Positions 8,957 to 18,120 of a stretch of 37,030 bases of DNA are shown here, piece by piece. The notes beneath the pieces were generated by a model. The model did not search any database, was not told the DNA's origin, and worked only from the letters and a program-made list of their open reading frames with translations. The translations under genes were made by a program, and so were the position numbers. Positions within the stretch are counted from its first letter, which is position 1; every line of letters begins with the position of its first letter. Source of the DNA: Chlorobiaceae bacterium (GTDB lineage: Bacteria > Bacteroidota > Chlorobiia > Chlorobiales > Chlorobiaceae). The DNA lies in the NCBI GenBank assembly GCA_013335115.1, contig JAAXWQ010000016.1, forward strand, positions 1 to 37,030, read 5' to 3'.

Positions 8957-9007
8957 GCGTATCGAAGATGTGCCCTACAAGAGTGCGGTGTTCGAAGTTA
9001 TTCCGCA

Positions 9008-9036
9008 ATATAAGCATTTAGCCCCCTTTCAGTAAC
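9008..9036 (-). promoter_or_regulatory. Candidate promoter of the polysaccharide operon
   Basis: On the minus strand a TATATT (-10-like) at 9008-9013 lies 17 bases downstream of TTACTG. It is about 50 bases upstream of the epimerase GTG. The -10 is good and the -35 is poor. The upstream edge of the site abuts dispersed repeat copy 1, which starts at 9034. Confidence 0.3.
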
Positions 9037-9126
9037 TTGGGGACGTTCATGAAAACATTAACTTAGTGTTTTAAAGCTTTGAGGCTCAGGGTGTTTCCTC
9101 TTCCGACTGTTCCATTTTCTTTTCCA
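9034..9126 (+). repeat. Dispersed repeat copy 1 (long form)
   Basis: AACTTGGGGACGTTCATGAA then AACATTAACTTAGTG and TTTTAAAGC. Similarity to copy 2 (10189) extends through a CTCTTCCGACT and TCCATTTT tail for about 90 bases, giving a direct repeat about 1155 bp apart that frames the waaF-like gene. It lies in the divergent gap between the epimerase and waaF. The remainder of this gap (9127-9254) shows no gene. Confidence 0.85.
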
Positions 9127-9254
9127 ATGGCTTGACGTTCAAAGGTCAAGATCTGGGGAAATCTCTGTTCTGCCTCTTTTGGGCCACTTTTTCGGATCGC
9201 GCTAATCGATGGGCTGTTTTGGATTATGGCGTATCGCGTGGTTACATTGCTGGC

Positions 9255-10208
9255 ATGTCATCCTCACTTATCGTCATGCCGAACTGGATCGGCGACCTGC
9301 TCTTGGCGCTTTCGGTCGTCATGGAGCTTCCGACCGGGCGGTTGTCGTCCACGACGCTGCTTGTGCCTGAGCCGATGGCCGGGCTGGTGCGGATGCTGAG
9401 TCCTGCCAAGGTGCTGCCTTACGACCGGAAGGATCGCCTGAAGCGCAGTGATGCGCTTTGCGCTGTCCGCAGTCTCGGGTTCGGGTCCGTCTATCTCCTC
9501 CCTTATTCGTTTTCAACGGCATGGTTCGTATTCCGGGCGGGGATTCCCGTGCGGCGTGGGTTGTCGCTCGATTTTCGGCGCCTGCTGCTGACCGATCCCT
9601 TACCGGGCAGGTTGCGGGATCGCTCACGGCATATCCTGTATGAGTATTCGGAGATCCTCGGACAGCCGTATCGGGCGCCCGGGTCGTGGGGCGGGGCGTC
9701 GGCGACTCCCGATCCTGCGTATGCGGGGGCGGTGGTGTTCTGCCCGGGTGCCAAGTTCGGACCGGCCAAGCGGTGGCCCCATTTTGCCGATCTGGCGCGT
9801 CAGTTACCTGATGAAAGGATCGTAATCCTGGGGACGGTCGAGGATCGCCAGGCTGCGGCGGAGGTCGTGCGCGTCGCCGGGGATCGGGCGAGCGACCTGA
9901 CGGGGCGGACATCGTTGGCAGGCGCTGGCGCCATCATGGCTGGCGCTAGGGCGGTTGTTTCCAACGATTCAGGCCTGATGCATCTTGCGGGTTTTATCGG
10001 CGTGCCCGTCGTCGGGATTTTCGGCTCGACCAGCCCGGTGTGGACCGGTCCGTTGGGAGCCCGGACGGTGGTGCTCACCAGCAGGGAGGCATGTTCGCCC
10101 TGCTTCCGGCGTACTTGCCGTTACGGCCATTACCGTTGTCAGGCAGGAATCGGGGTCGATGCGGTCGTCGGTGCGCTTGCTTCGAGGGAACTTCGGGGAC
10201 GTTCCTGA
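9255..10208 (+). CDS. waaF: ADP-heptose:LPS heptosyltransferase II-like protein
   Basis: A 317-aa family 9 enzyme. SSSLIVMPNWIGDLLLALSVV at the N-terminus, FCPGAKFGPAKRWPHFADLA in the middle, VSNDSGLMHLAGFIGVPVVGIFGST then the tail CSPCFRRTCRYGHYRC match heptosyltransferase II (WaaF), which adds the second heptose of the LPS inner core. The frame is open from 9132, but the ATG at 9255 is the start that puts the conserved strand at the N-terminus. The stop TGA (10206-10208) and the last residues (RGRS) come from repeat copy 2, so the native C-terminus may have been trimmed or replaced. It is transcribed away from the main operon and lies between two direct repeat copies. Confidence 0.83.
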   Translation: MSSSLIVMPNWIGDLLLALSVVMELPTGRLSSTTLLVPEPMAGLVRMLSPAKVLPYDRKDRLKRSDALCAVRSLGFGSVYLLPYSFSTAWFVFRAGIPVRRGLSLDFRRLLLTDPLPGRLRDRSRHILYEYSEILGQPYRAPGSWGGASATPDPAYAGAVVFCPGAKFGPAKRWPHFADLARQLPDERIVILGTVEDRQAAAEVVRVAGDRASDLTGRTSLAGAGAIMAGARAVVSNDSGLMHLAGFIGVPVVGIFGSTSPVWTGPLGARTVVLTSREACSPCFRRTCRYGHYRCQAGIGVDAVVGALASRELRGRS

Positions 10209-10274
10209 AAACATTAACTTATTATTTTAAAGCAAAGAGGGTCTCCTCTTCCGACTTTTCCATTTTTTTCCAGG
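10189..10274 (+). repeat. Dispersed repeat copy 2 (long form), overlapping the waaF stop
   Basis: AACTTCGGGGACGTTCCTGA then AAACATTAACTTATT and TTTTAAAGC, with a TCTCCTCTTCCGACT and TCCATTTT tail shared with copy 1. The TGA inside the core ends waaF. It lies between the convergent ends of waaF and pgl. The rest of the gap to 10328 holds a short GGGCT/AGCCC hairpin (about 10308-10319) and no gene. Confidence 0.85.
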
Positions 10275-10328
10275 TTTTGCCGGTGCCTGCTGAAGAGGTG
10301 AGCGGCGGGGGCTGAAGCCCGGGACGAT

Positions 10329-11153
10329 TCAGCAACCGGCGGTTCTTGCCGTTCCGGTGAACCAGTGGAGGCGTCCCTGGTGTGGCCTGACCATTCCTGC
10401 AGGAAGCTCCGGGTGCAGGCCTTTGTGGATCGAGAGGGCCAGATGGTAACGCTTCGCCGGCACGAGGAACATGACGCATGCCGCTTCGTTGATGACCGGG
10501 AGGGTGAGCGTGAGGCGCGTTCCCGGGGGGTTTCCGTTCGGGGCGTCCACGGCGATCACCCACCTCGAGGTTTCTTCCAGCGCTTTCCGGTCGCCCGGGA
10601 ACAGCGAGGCGGTGTGGCCGTCGTCGCCGAGGCCGAGCATGACCAGGTCGAACTTGGGGTATCCCTCCTTCGAACACTCCCCGGGCTTGCGGAACAGGCT
10701 CCTCAAGAGGGCTTCGTAGCGCTGGGCGTCGTCGGCGGCATCCCCCGATTCGACCGGCATCCTGACGATATGTTCTGGGGGGATGCGGATATGGCGGATG
10801 AGGGACTCCCTGGCCATGCGGAAGTTGCTGTCGGGGTGGGTGGCGGGCACGTAGCGTTCGTCGCCCTGGAAGAGCAGGGTGTGCCGCCAGGGCAGGATGA
10901 CGAGTTCGGGGTCCGCCGGCGACCTTCGGGCGTCGGGAGGCACGTTGCAGCCTGGTTCGGCGAGCCTCGATTCCGGGATGCCCCTGGCGAGCAGTTCGTA
11001 GAGTGGGCGAGGGGTGCTGCCTCCGGCGAGCACCAGGGTGAAGCGCCCGCGAGCCTCCACCGCGCGGTAGGTGGCCCTGGTGACGAATGCTGCCGCTTTT
11101 TCGACGACCTCCTGTTCGCTGCCGGTGATCCAGCCGTTCCTTTCCTGCGCCAT
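10329..11153 (-). CDS. pgl: 6-phosphogluconolactonase
   Basis: A 274-aa protein of the NagB/SugarP isomerase-like fold. FTLVLAGGSTPRPLYELLA near residue 45, LLFQGDERYVPATHPDSNFRMA and FDLVMLGLGDDGHTASLFPG are diagnostic for 6-phosphogluconolactonase (DevB type), which hydrolyses 6-phosphogluconolactone in the oxidative pentose phosphate pathway. The frame is open further upstream within tkt, but the ATG at 11153, 8 bp after the tkt stop, is the sensible start. An operon with tkt is likely. zwf and gnd are not in view. Confidence 0.9.
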   Translation of the reverse strand: MAQERNGWITGSEQEVVEKAAAFVTRATYRAVEARGRFTLVLAGGSTPRPLYELLARGIPESRLAEPGCNVPPDARRSPADPELVILPWRHTLLFQGDERYVPATHPDSNFRMARESLIRHIRIPPEHIVRMPVESGDAADDAQRYEALLRSLFRKPGECSKEGYPKFDLVMLGLGDDGHTASLFPGDRKALEETSRWVIAVDAPNGNPPGTRLTLTLPVINEAACVMFLVPAKRYHLALSIHKGLHPELPAGMVRPHQGRLHWFTGTARTAGC

Positions 11154-11161
11154 GCCGGGTG

Positions 11162-13192
11162 TCAGTTTTCCGGTTTTACGAGATTCCGTGCGGCTTCGGC
11201 GATGTGCCGGGCGGTGAAGCCGAAGGCCTCCGCCAGCTTGGTGCCGGGTGCCGATGCCCCGAAGCGGTCGATGCCGAGGATGGATCCCTGTGGGCCGGCG
11301 ATGCCCTCCCATCCGAACGGCGAAGCCGCCTCGACGACCAACCTCGCCCCGATTTCGGGAGGGATGACTTCGTTCCGATACTCTTCCTGTTGCTGGCCGA
11401 ACAGCTTGCGAGACGGCATCGAGACGACCCGGACGGCGAACCCCTCCCGGTCGAGCATGGCTTTGGCCTCCAGCGTTGGGTGCACCTCCGAGCCGGTCGC
11501 AACCAGCAGCAGGCGCCTTGCCGCCGCCGGGCCGCGATCGGGCCAGTCGGCTAGGACATAGGCGCCCCTTGAGGTGCCGTTCATCACCAGCTCCCGTCCG
11601 GCATCGAGGCAGGGGAGGGTCTGGCGCGTCAGGACCATGGCCGTCGGCCCCCTGCGCAAAAGCGCCAGTCGCCATGCGGCCAGGGTTTCATGGGAGTCCG
11701 CCGGGCGAACGACCTCCAGCCCGGGTATCGCCCTGAGCATGGCCAACTGCTCGACTGGCTGGTGGGTCGGGCCGTCCTCGCCGAGGCCGATGCTGTCGTG
11801 CGTGAAGATGAAGATGACGCGCTGGCGCATCATGGCGGCGAGCCGTATGGCCGGCTTCATGTAGTCGGAGAATATCAGGAAGGTGCCGCCGAAGGGGATC
11901 AGCATGCCCGAAAGGGCCATGCCGTTCATGATGGCGGCCATGGCGTGCTCGCGCACACCGAAATGGATATTCGTGCCCTCGAAACTGCCCGCCTGGACTT
12001 CTGCCGCCCCTTCGATGGCCGTGCCTGTCGATGTGCCGAGGTCGGCCGACCCGCCGACCAGGAAGGGGGCCTTTGCGCAGATGGCGTTCAGCACCGCTTT
12101 CGATGCCTGTCGTGTCGCCTGCGGTTTGCCGTCGTCGAACAGCCATTCCGGGGGGAGCCATTCCTCCGGGAATCCGCCTTCCAGCAAAGTGTCGAGCGCA
12201 CCGGCGCTCTCCGGCCTTCCGGCGGCGAACTTCCGCCAACGCTCCTGCCATTCCGCTTCGAGGGCGGCACCCCGGGCCATGGAGCGGCGGAAGTGAGCCT
12301 TCACCTCTTCGGGGACGACGAAGGCTTTGTCGGGGGGGAATCCGAAACGCTCCTTGAGCAGGCGGGTCTCTTCCGGGCCGAGCGGCTCGCCGTGGGCTGC
12401 AGCCGTCCCGGCCTTGTGCGGGCTCCCGTATCCGATGGTCGTCTGCACGATGATCATCGACGGGCGTTCCGTTTCTTTCTGTGCCCCGAGCACCGCCTGT
12501 TCGATGCCTTTCACGTCGTTGCCGTCGACCTCGTCGACATGCCAGCCGTAGGCTTCGTACCTCCGGCGGACATTTTCCGTGAAGCAGAGCCCGGTCGGGC
12601 CGTCGATCGAGATGCCGTTGTCGTCGTACAGGCAGATCAGCTTGCCAAGCTTCAGGTGCCCGGCAAGCGAGGATGCTTCCGAACTCACGCCCTCCATCAG
12701 GTCGCCGTCGCTACAGATTACGTAGGTGAAGTAATCGACGACGGCAAGTCCCTCGCTGTTCAGCCTCGCGGCGAGCAGGCGTTCGGCGATCGCCATGCCG
12801 ACCGCCGTGGCGATCCCCTGGCCCAGCGGGCCGGTAGTGGTTTCGACGCCGGGGGTGTGGCCGTACTCCGGGTGGCCGGGGGTCCTGCTGCCGAGCTGCC
12901 GGAAGGACTTGAGGTCGTCCATGCCGAGGTCATAGCCGCAGAGGTGCAGGAGCGCGTAGAGCAGCGCCGAACCATGGCCTGCCGAGAGCACGAACCGGTC
13001 CCGGTCCGGCCATGCGGGGTTCGCCGGGTTGTGGCGCATGATCTTCGTGAAGAGGGTATAGGCCATCGGCGCCGCGCCGAGCGGCAGGCCCGGGTGGCCC
13101 GAGCGGGCTTTCTCCACCATGTCGACCGCCAGGAGCCTGACGGTGGCGATCGCTTCCGCATCGATGATGCCGGTAGAGCAGGATGTGTTCAT
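11162..13192 (-). CDS. tkt: Transketolase
   Basis: A 676-aa thiamine-diphosphate enzyme, the usual length. Visible landmarks are [31 protein letters not shown], the ThDP motif [13 protein letters not shown] running to [24 protein letters not shown] with the catalytic Glu, and [19 protein letters not shown]. It moves two-carbon units between sugar phosphates, which green sulfur bacteria need for pentose synthesis. ATG at 13192 is preferred, giving [21 protein letters not shown]; an upstream in-frame Met at 13231 adds 13 residues and cannot be excluded. pgl follows after 8 bp. Confidence 0.93.
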   Translation of the reverse strand: MNTSCSTGIIDAEAIATVRLLAVDMVEKARSGHPGLPLGAAPMAYTLFTKIMRHNPANPAWPDRDRFVLSAGHGSALLYALLHLCGYDLGMDDLKSFRQLGSRTPGHPEYGHTPGVETTTGPLGQGIATAVGMAIAERLLAARLNSEGLAVVDYFTYVICSDGDLMEGVSSEASSLAGHLKLGKLICLYDDNGISIDGPTGLCFTENVRRRYEAYGWHVDEVDGNDVKGIEQAVLGAQKETERPSMIIVQTTIGYGSPHKAGTAAAHGEPLGPEETRLLKERFGFPPDKAFVVPEEVKAHFRRSMARGAALEAEWQERWRKFAAGRPESAGALDTLLEGGFPEEWLPPEWLFDDGKPQATRQASKAVLNAICAKAPFLVGGSADLGTSTGTAIEGAAEVQAGSFEGTNIHFGVREHAMAAIMNGMALSGMLIPFGGTFLIFSDYMKPAIRLAAMMRQRVIFIFTHDSIGLGEDGPTHQPVEQLAMLRAIPGLEVVRPADSHETLAAWRLALLRRGPTAMVLTRQTLPCLDAGRELVMNGTSRGAYVLADWPDRGPAAARRLLLVATGSEVHPTLEAKAMLDREGFAVRVVSMPSRKLFGQQQEEYRNEVIPPEIGARLVVEAASPFGWEGIAGPQGSILGIDRFGASAPGTKLAEAFGFTARHIAEAARNLVKPEN

Positions 13193-13328
13193 GCGTGTCC
13201 GGTTTTCGGGAAGGGGGCTTTTCCATAACATACGTACCTGCGGGGCCTCAATCAAGTCGTGGTTTTGGTGATTGGTTCGTGCGGCGCTACCTTGCATGAG
13301 GAATGCTCCGCAACCGACCTACTGTGCC

Positions 13329-13925
13329 ATGCCCCTCAACGATGGTTACGGCGTGCTTGTCGGCACGCTCCTGAGTTATTCGTGCGATGCCGGCCACACC
13401 AACGGGCACTACTACCACTGTACCCTGATGGTGAAGACCCGCTTCGCGCACTACCGTTGCCCGGTCGATCTCGACAGCAAGGAGCAGGCGACCGGTATCG
13501 AGTGGCGCATCATCGAGCTCGGCGATGCCCAGGCTTTTCCCCTGTCGGCGATGGGGAATGGATGGCACCGGCTCGAGTCGCACCCGGGCTCCGGGGCGCT
13601 CGATTACTGCCGGAGCTCACTGTTCCCTGCCGACGGCATCTGGGAGCGCGGGACCGGAAGGCGGGCATTCATGAGCATGGAACCATTGCTCTCGCAGGCC
13701 TCTCGGCTCTTCATCTTCGGTGAGCCGTTCAGGACTGGCAGGGGTGTGCACAACATCCACCAGAACCAGGGAGACCCGCCATCGAGCCGCTGGGCTCCTG
13801 AAAACGGACCCTGGCAGGATGGCGCGATCGTTGTCGAGCGCAGGGACGGCACGGTGGCGGCGTTCCTCTGCAGGTTCCGCTCGCAACGGCCCTGCGAGCC
13901 TGATGCCGGAAGCCTGCCTGCCTGA
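13329..13925 (+). CDS. DUF2278 (YukJ-like) protein
   Basis: A 198-aa protein of unknown function. The order of GYGVLVGTLLSYS, HYYHCTLMVKTRFAHYRCPVDL, LDYCRSSLFP, FGEPF, GVHNIHQNQGDP and WQDGAIVVE running to AAFLCRFRSQ matches the DUF2278 family, whose conserved GIHDIHMNQGN-like motif is clear here. No signal peptide or membrane segment is seen. ATG at 13329 gives the family-like start MPLNDGYG; an ATG at 13296 in frame is possible. It stands alone, divergent from tkt. The last residues (EPDAGSLPA) extend beyond the conserved region. Confidence 0.78.
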   Translation: MPLNDGYGVLVGTLLSYSCDAGHTNGHYYHCTLMVKTRFAHYRCPVDLDSKEQATGIEWRIIELGDAQAFPLSAMGNGWHRLESHPGSGALDYCRSSLFPADGIWERGTGRRAFMSMEPLLSQASRLFIFGEPFRTGRGVHNIHQNQGDPPSSRWAPENGPWQDGAIVVERRDGTVAAFLCRFRSQRPCEPDAGSLPA

Positions 13926-14105
13926 GGCTTGCGCAGTCCTGAAAATCGACCGTGCACCGGTTTCCCGGATTTGGTTTTTCGGCTACGCTGATTAATTTTT
14001 TTACAGTTGCCGTCGTCGTCCCCTGCCTTGAAGGGCGACCGGCGCAGTTCGTCCATGATGCATGACTAACACGCCGTGAATTCATCGCGGCAAAATCCTG
14101 AACCT

Positions 14106-14762
14106 ATGGCAGCGTTCGATTTCGGCCGGAAACTCGACCAGGGCACCGTCGATGCCCTGGTGGGCCGGGAGTACCATCTCGACATGAAGTCCGCCATCAC
14201 CGGGGGATGGACTCTTTTCAAGGCGCACTCCGGGGAGTTTATCGGCTTCACCATCATCCTCTTCCTGGTCTCCGCGATCTCTTCGCTGTTCTCCAACGCC
14301 GGGTCCCTGATCGTTTCGGCCGTATTCTCGCCGCTCTCGGCCGGCTTCCTCATTGCGACTTTCAGGATCCTGGCCGGCAAGGAGTTCCACTTCAACGACC
14401 TGTTTTCGGGCTTCAACCATTTCCTTCCCCTGCTCCTCGCGGGACTTGCCACCGGTTGCCTCGTGGCCGCAGGTTTCGTGCTCCTGATCGTGCCCGGCAT
14501 CTACTTCATGGTCTCCTACCTGTTCGCAAGCGCCATCGTCCTCGATTACGGCGTCGAGTTCTGGCAGGCCATGGAGATCAGCAGGCGACTCGTCGGCAAG
14601 CACTGGTTCCGCCTGTTCGGCTTCATGGTCCTCCTGGTCCTCATCAACCTGCTTGGACTCCTGGCCCTGGGCATCGGCATGCTGGTCTCCATTCCCGTGA
14701 CCTCCTGCGCCTTGGCGGTCGCCTACCGGGGCATCGTGGGGGAGCACGACGGAGCGTGGTGA
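14106..14762 (+). CDS. Integral membrane protein, DUF975-like, function unknown
   Basis: About 218 aa with four to six hydrophobic segments: one at about 45-65 (IGFTIILFLVSAISSLF), a cluster at about 105-145 (LLLAGLATGCLVAAGFVLL, then VPGIYFMVSYLFA), and a C-terminal one (FMVLLVLINLLGLLALGIGML). The IVPGIYFMVSYLFASAIVLDY motif followed by a charged WQAMEISRRLVGKHW segment is common in DUF975/UPF0259-like membrane proteins. An in-frame GTG at 14076 would add 10 residues. Neighbouring genes give no functional link. Confidence 0.68.
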   Translation: MAAFDFGRKLDQGTVDALVGREYHLDMKSAITGGWTLFKAHSGEFIGFTIILFLVSAISSLFSNAGSLIVSAVFSPLSAGFLIATFRILAGKEFHFNDLFSGFNHFLPLLLAGLATGCLVAAGFVLLIVPGIYFMVSYLFASAIVLDYGVEFWQAMEISRRLVGKHWFRLFGFMVLLVLINLLGLLALGIGMLVSIPVTSCALAVAYRGIVGEHDGAW

Positions 14763-14978
14763 GCCCTGAGTTTTTCCCCAAGGAAAAAAGGGTTATCTTG
14801 ACGGAATTTCATTAATGGATATCCGGTAGCCAGGCTTCCAAGCCTCAGGCTTTATCCGGTGCCCGATGCTGGCCGCTTCGGCCCGCAGGGTAGCCTTTGC
14901 GCCGTATGGTTACATCCGGCCGTGCGGTAGCTCGACTGTCGAGAAATACGGCTTTTCCCCCAAATGAGGACGATACAT
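14763..14978. other. Intergenic region with small hairpins
   Basis: No gene seen. It holds a perfect AGGCTT-CC-AAGCCT hairpin at 14832-14845 between two direct ATCCGGT copies, and CTCGA-CTG-TCGAG at 14931-14943. A TTGACG at about 14798 could be a -35 element but no good -10 follows at the right distance. The end supplies GAGGA before the next ATG. Confidence 0.4.
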
Positions 14979-15710
14979 ATGAATAGAGTTGTCTCCGGAC
15001 TCCTGTTGTCGTTATTCCTGTTCCTGACCTCTCCGGTCTCGAGCCGTTCGACCACTTTTTCCGATTTCGATGACATGAGCCGGGAGCCCGCCAGGCCGCA
15101 ATCCGGAAGCCTGATCAGCGATATCAACCCCAAGGCGCTCGACATGGCCATGAGGGGATACGACAACCTCAAGCGCCAAGGGCTCATCAGGCGCGAGGGG
15201 ATCATCACCCTGATCGATTTCGACAAGCCGTCGGTCAGCGAACGGCTCTACATCATCGACGTCAACAACGGCACGGTGCTCCAGTCGTCGCTCGTGGCCC
15301 ACGGAAAGGGGAGCGGGGATGTGATGGCGACGAGGTTCTCCAACAGGCCGGGCTCGAATTCGAGTAGCCTCGGGTTCTACCTGACCGATACCACCTATTC
15401 CGGAAAAAATGGTTATTCCCTGGTGCTCAAAGGGCTTGACCACGGCATCAATGACAAGGCCGAAAGCCGGAGCATCGTGATCCATGGCGCGGACTATGTT
15501 TCGCAGGCGTATATCAGCAGGTTCGGTCGGCTCGGCAGGAGCCAGGGATGCCCGGCGATCTCCTTCGACAACTGCCAGCAGCTGATCGACACGATCAAGG
15601 ATGGCACCTGCCTGTTCATCTACCATACCGGCAATGAGTACGCCTCGAGGTCCGGCGTGCGCCAGCACAAGGCAGCTTCCAGGAACGGCCGCCACTCGCG
15701 CCGGGCCTAA
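14979..15710 (+). CDS. Exported L,D-transpeptidase catalytic-domain protein (YkuD_2-like)
   Basis: 243 aa with a signal peptide (VVSGLLLSLFLFLTSPVSS). The catalytic region holds IVIHGADYVS (His169) and GRSQGCPAIS (Cys191), the HG...S-x-GC-P arrangement of the YkuD_2 branch of murein L,D-transpeptidases. Such enzymes act in the periplasm on peptidoglycan stem peptides. The C-terminus is a basic tail (ASRNGRHSRRA). Start: GAGGA sits eight bases before ATG 14979, which decides it over the ATG at 14964. The next gene, also an L,D-transpeptidase but of another subfamily, begins 22 bp downstream, so the two are probably co-transcribed. Confidence 0.85.
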   Translation: MNRVVSGLLLSLFLFLTSPVSSRSTTFSDFDDMSREPARPQSGSLISDINPKALDMAMRGYDNLKRQGLIRREGIITLIDFDKPSVSERLYIIDVNNGTVLQSSLVAHGKGSGDVMATRFSNRPGSNSSSLGFYLTDTTYSGKNGYSLVLKGLDHGINDKAESRSIVIHGADYVSQAYISRFGRLGRSQGCPAISFDNCQQLIDTIKDGTCLFIYHTGNEYASRSGVRQHKAASRNGRHSRRA

Positions 15711-15732
15711 CAACATTATTCCGTATCGTTCT

Positions 15733-17511
15733 ATGTCCCCGATCTTCCTGCTCTGGTTCGCCCTACTCCCCGCGATACAGCCTTCATCCTCCGCTTTGGC
15801 CGCCGACGAAAGCCGCAGGGTGGAGGATCGTGCCGGTTCGGGCATGCAGGTCAACAGTTTCCTCCGGCAGTACGTCGCCCGCCTCGAAAGACTCAGCCTG
15901 AAGACGACCGGCCCTGACCGCGCTTCGATCATCCGCCACACCAAGCGCTTCTACGAGGCGCTGGGGTACCGCCCGGCCTGGACCAACCGGCTTGCGGTCG
16001 CCCGCCTTATCGAGGTGATCGACGATTCGGCAAACGACGGACTGCTTCCTTCCGACTACCATCTCGACGAGATCCGCAGCTTCTACCAGAATCCGCCTGA
16101 ATCGCCGGCGCTGAGGGCAAGGGCGGACCTGCTGATGACCGACGCCGTGTTCACCCTCATGTCGCACATGCGTTCCGGAAAGGTCTATGCGCGTTCGATA
16201 GAGCCCGACTGGAACATCGAGCCTCCGGAACCGGGAGCAGATTACGCCCGCACGCTCATGTCTGCAGTCATGGCGAGCCGGTTCCCCGAGATCATCCAGG
16301 CCTTGCGGCCGGCATCCCGGGAGTATGCCTCCTTGCGCAAGGGTCTGATCCGGATGAAGGAGATTGCCGCCGCAGGAGGTTGGGAAAGCGTGCCTGCCGG
16401 CCGCCCGATCGACAAGGTCGGTGTCGTCGACCCCCGAATTCCCGAGATCCGCCGTCGCCTGGCCGTATCGGGTGACTATATCATGCCGCCAGCCGCATCG
16501 GACGTCGAAACCCAAGATGCCAGTGCGAAGGAAAAGCAGCACCGCGACTCCCTGGCAACGGCAGATTCGCTTTCGACCCCAGCCCCGGATTCCGCCCGGG
16601 TTTACGACCAGGACCTTTTCGATGCCGTCAAGGCGTTCCAGAAGCGGCATGGCCTGGACGCGGACGGTGTGATCGGCAACGAGACCGTCAGGGCCATGAA
16701 CGTGCCCGTCGGCCAGCGGATCGACCAGATACGCATCAACCTCGAACGTTACCGCTGGTACCTCAACAGCCGTGGTTCGAATTACATTTCGGTCAACATC
16801 CCCTCGTTTACGGTTGAACTGGTACAGAACAACGCCCGCCGCTGGAACTCCAGGGTCATCGTCGGCAAGCCCGATACCCAGACGCCGGTGTTCAGGGCCG
16901 AGATGCAGTACATCATCCTCAACCCGCACTGGGTGATCCCCAGCGGCATCCTGGTCAAGGACAAGATCATTTCGAGCATCCTCAAGGACAACACCTACCT
17001 CGACAAGAAGAACCTTGCCGTCGTCGACAACGAAGGGCATACGATCAGCCCGGCGTCGGTCGATTGGGCCAGGTACGTCAACGGCGGATTTCCGTACCGC
17101 CTGGTGCAAGCCTCCGGTGACGAGGGCTCCCTCGGCAGGATCAAGTTCATGATGCCCAACCGGTTCACCGTCTACATGCACGACACGCCATCCAAGGAGC
17201 TGTTCGAGAAAAGCCGGAGGATCTTCAGCCACGGATGCGTGAGGGTGGACAAGCCGATCGAACTCGCCGAGATCGTCCTGCAGGACAGGGTCCGCTGGAG
17301 CAAGGGCAGGATACTGGAGGCTATCGATACCGACAAGACCCGGACGATCAGCCTCCCGAAGAGCATCCCGGTCTACATCCTCTACCAGACGGCATTTGCG
17401 GAAGGGACCAGGCTTGAATTCAGGACCGATGTCTACGATCGCGATGCGCGACTGCTCAAGGTGCTCCAGAGCCCTGCCAGCAGCAGGTTCGTCGACGAAC
17501 TCCTCCGCTGA
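15733..17511 (+). CDS. L,D-transpeptidase, YcbB/LdtD type
   Basis: 592 aa, near the 615 of E. coli LdtD (YcbB). Order: signal peptide (1-24, ending SSALAA), scaffold domain with YEALGYRPAWTN and DGLLPSDYHLDEI, a peptidoglycan-binding repeat (FDAVKAFQKRHGLDADGVIG, about 295-315), then the YkuD domain with the YMHDTPSKELF and FSHGCVRV motif; catalytic Cys is residue 502. It makes 3-3 crosslinks or attaches proteins to peptidoglycan in the periplasm. The frame is open upstream into the previous gene, but ATG 15733 starts the signal peptide directly. The low-complexity Asp/Ser stretch at about 255-285 is a linker. Confidence 0.88.
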   Translation: MSPIFLLWFALLPAIQPSSSALAADESRRVEDRAGSGMQVNSFLRQYVARLERLSLKTTGPDRASIIRHTKRFYEALGYRPAWTNRLAVARLIEVIDDSANDGLLPSDYHLDEIRSFYQNPPESPALRARADLLMTDAVFTLMSHMRSGKVYARSIEPDWNIEPPEPGADYARTLMSAVMASRFPEIIQALRPASREYASLRKGLIRMKEIAAAGGWESVPAGRPIDKVGVVDPRIPEIRRRLAVSGDYIMPPAASDVETQDASAKEKQHRDSLATADSLSTPAPDSARVYDQDLFDAVKAFQKRHGLDADGVIGNETVRAMNVPVGQRIDQIRINLERYRWYLNSRGSNYISVNIPSFTVELVQNNARRWNSRVIVGKPDTQTPVFRAEMQYIILNPHWVIPSGILVKDKIISSILKDNTYLDKKNLAVVDNEGHTISPASVDWARYVNGGFPYRLVQASGDEGSLGRIKFMMPNRFTVYMHDTPSKELFEKSRRIFSHGCVRVDKPIELAEIVLQDRVRWSKGRILEAIDTDKTRTISLPKSIPVYILYQTAFAEGTRLEFRTDVYDRDARLLKVLQSPASSRFVDELLR

Positions 17512-17638
17512 GGCGGCGGGACGGGCGGCCTGTGGATGAGGGTGGCTACCTGAAGTTTTGTCGTATTTACTGGACGCTGACGTATATTGATGAATAAGAT
17601 CCCTAGCCGGTCCTGACAACCATCAATACACCGTTCCC

Positions 17639-18109
17639 ATGTCGTTCACCGTCAACATTTCCGTATCCCGCCAGTTCGAATCCCCGGCGCTTCCCGACAA
17701 GGTGTTCGAACTCCTCGCTGATGTTCCCCGTTCGGCCGCACATTTCCCCGATGTCGAGAAACTCGAAGACCTCGGCGGTAACTCCTTCCGTTGGGTCATG
17801 GAGAAGATCGGCATCGGCGACTACACCCTGCAGCAGACCATCTACGCCTCCACTTACCGGAGCGACCCGGAGCAACTGCGGGTCGACTGGGTTCCGGTAG
17901 CGGGCGTCGGGAACGCCTCGGTCGAAGGTGGCTGGACGCTCTCGCCAGCCGCCGCCGGCACCAAAGTGCGGCTCGACACCAAAGGCCGCCTCGATGTCGA
18001 CTTTCCGGGCTTCCTGCAGTTCCTGCTCTCCCCGCTGATCGAGATGGCCTTTGCCCAAAAGATCGACCGCTACATCTCGAACATCGCCGAAACCCTCAGG
18101 AAGATGTGA
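17639..18109 (+). CDS. SRPBCC (START-like) superfamily protein
   Basis: A 156-aa single-domain protein. An early strand (FTVNISVSRQFESPALPDKVFELLADVPRSAAHFPDVEKLE), a run of beta strands, then a C-terminal amphipathic helix (FLLSPLIEMAFAQKIDRYISNIAETLRKM) give the polyketide cyclase/START helix-grip fold. These bind hydrophobic ligands; no catalytic residues can be assigned. No signal peptide. It starts at ATG 17639, 127 bp after the transpeptidase, so it probably has its own promoter. Confidence 0.7.
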   Translation: MSFTVNISVSRQFESPALPDKVFELLADVPRSAAHFPDVEKLEDLGGNSFRWVMEKIGIGDYTLQQTIYASTYRSDPEQLRVDWVPVAGVGNASVEGGWTLSPAAAGTKVRLDTKGRLDVDFPGFLQFLLSPLIEMAFAQKIDRYISNIAETLRKM

Positions 18110-18120
18110 CGGGGCTGTAG

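Noticed and set aside
7088-9013. 641-codon open frame on the plus strand opposite the GT9 and epimerase genes
   Set aside because: It is the antisense shadow of two clear enzymes in GC-rich DNA; its translation is Val/Asp/Gly-rich with no domain.
9132-9254. Longer N-terminus for the waaF-like protein
   Set aside because: The added residues (for example CLFWATFSDRANRW) do not fit the family, whose first strand starts right after ATG 9255.
10040-10315. Open frame running through repeat copy 2 (GTFLKTLT and onward)
   Set aside because: It overlaps waaF out of frame. The core is open in two frames on this strand, so such frames arise automatically at each copy.
15784-17619. 611-codon minus-strand frame opposite the LdtD-type gene
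   Set aside because: Shadow frame with Arg/Asp/Val-rich composition; the plus strand has signal peptide and catalytic motifs.
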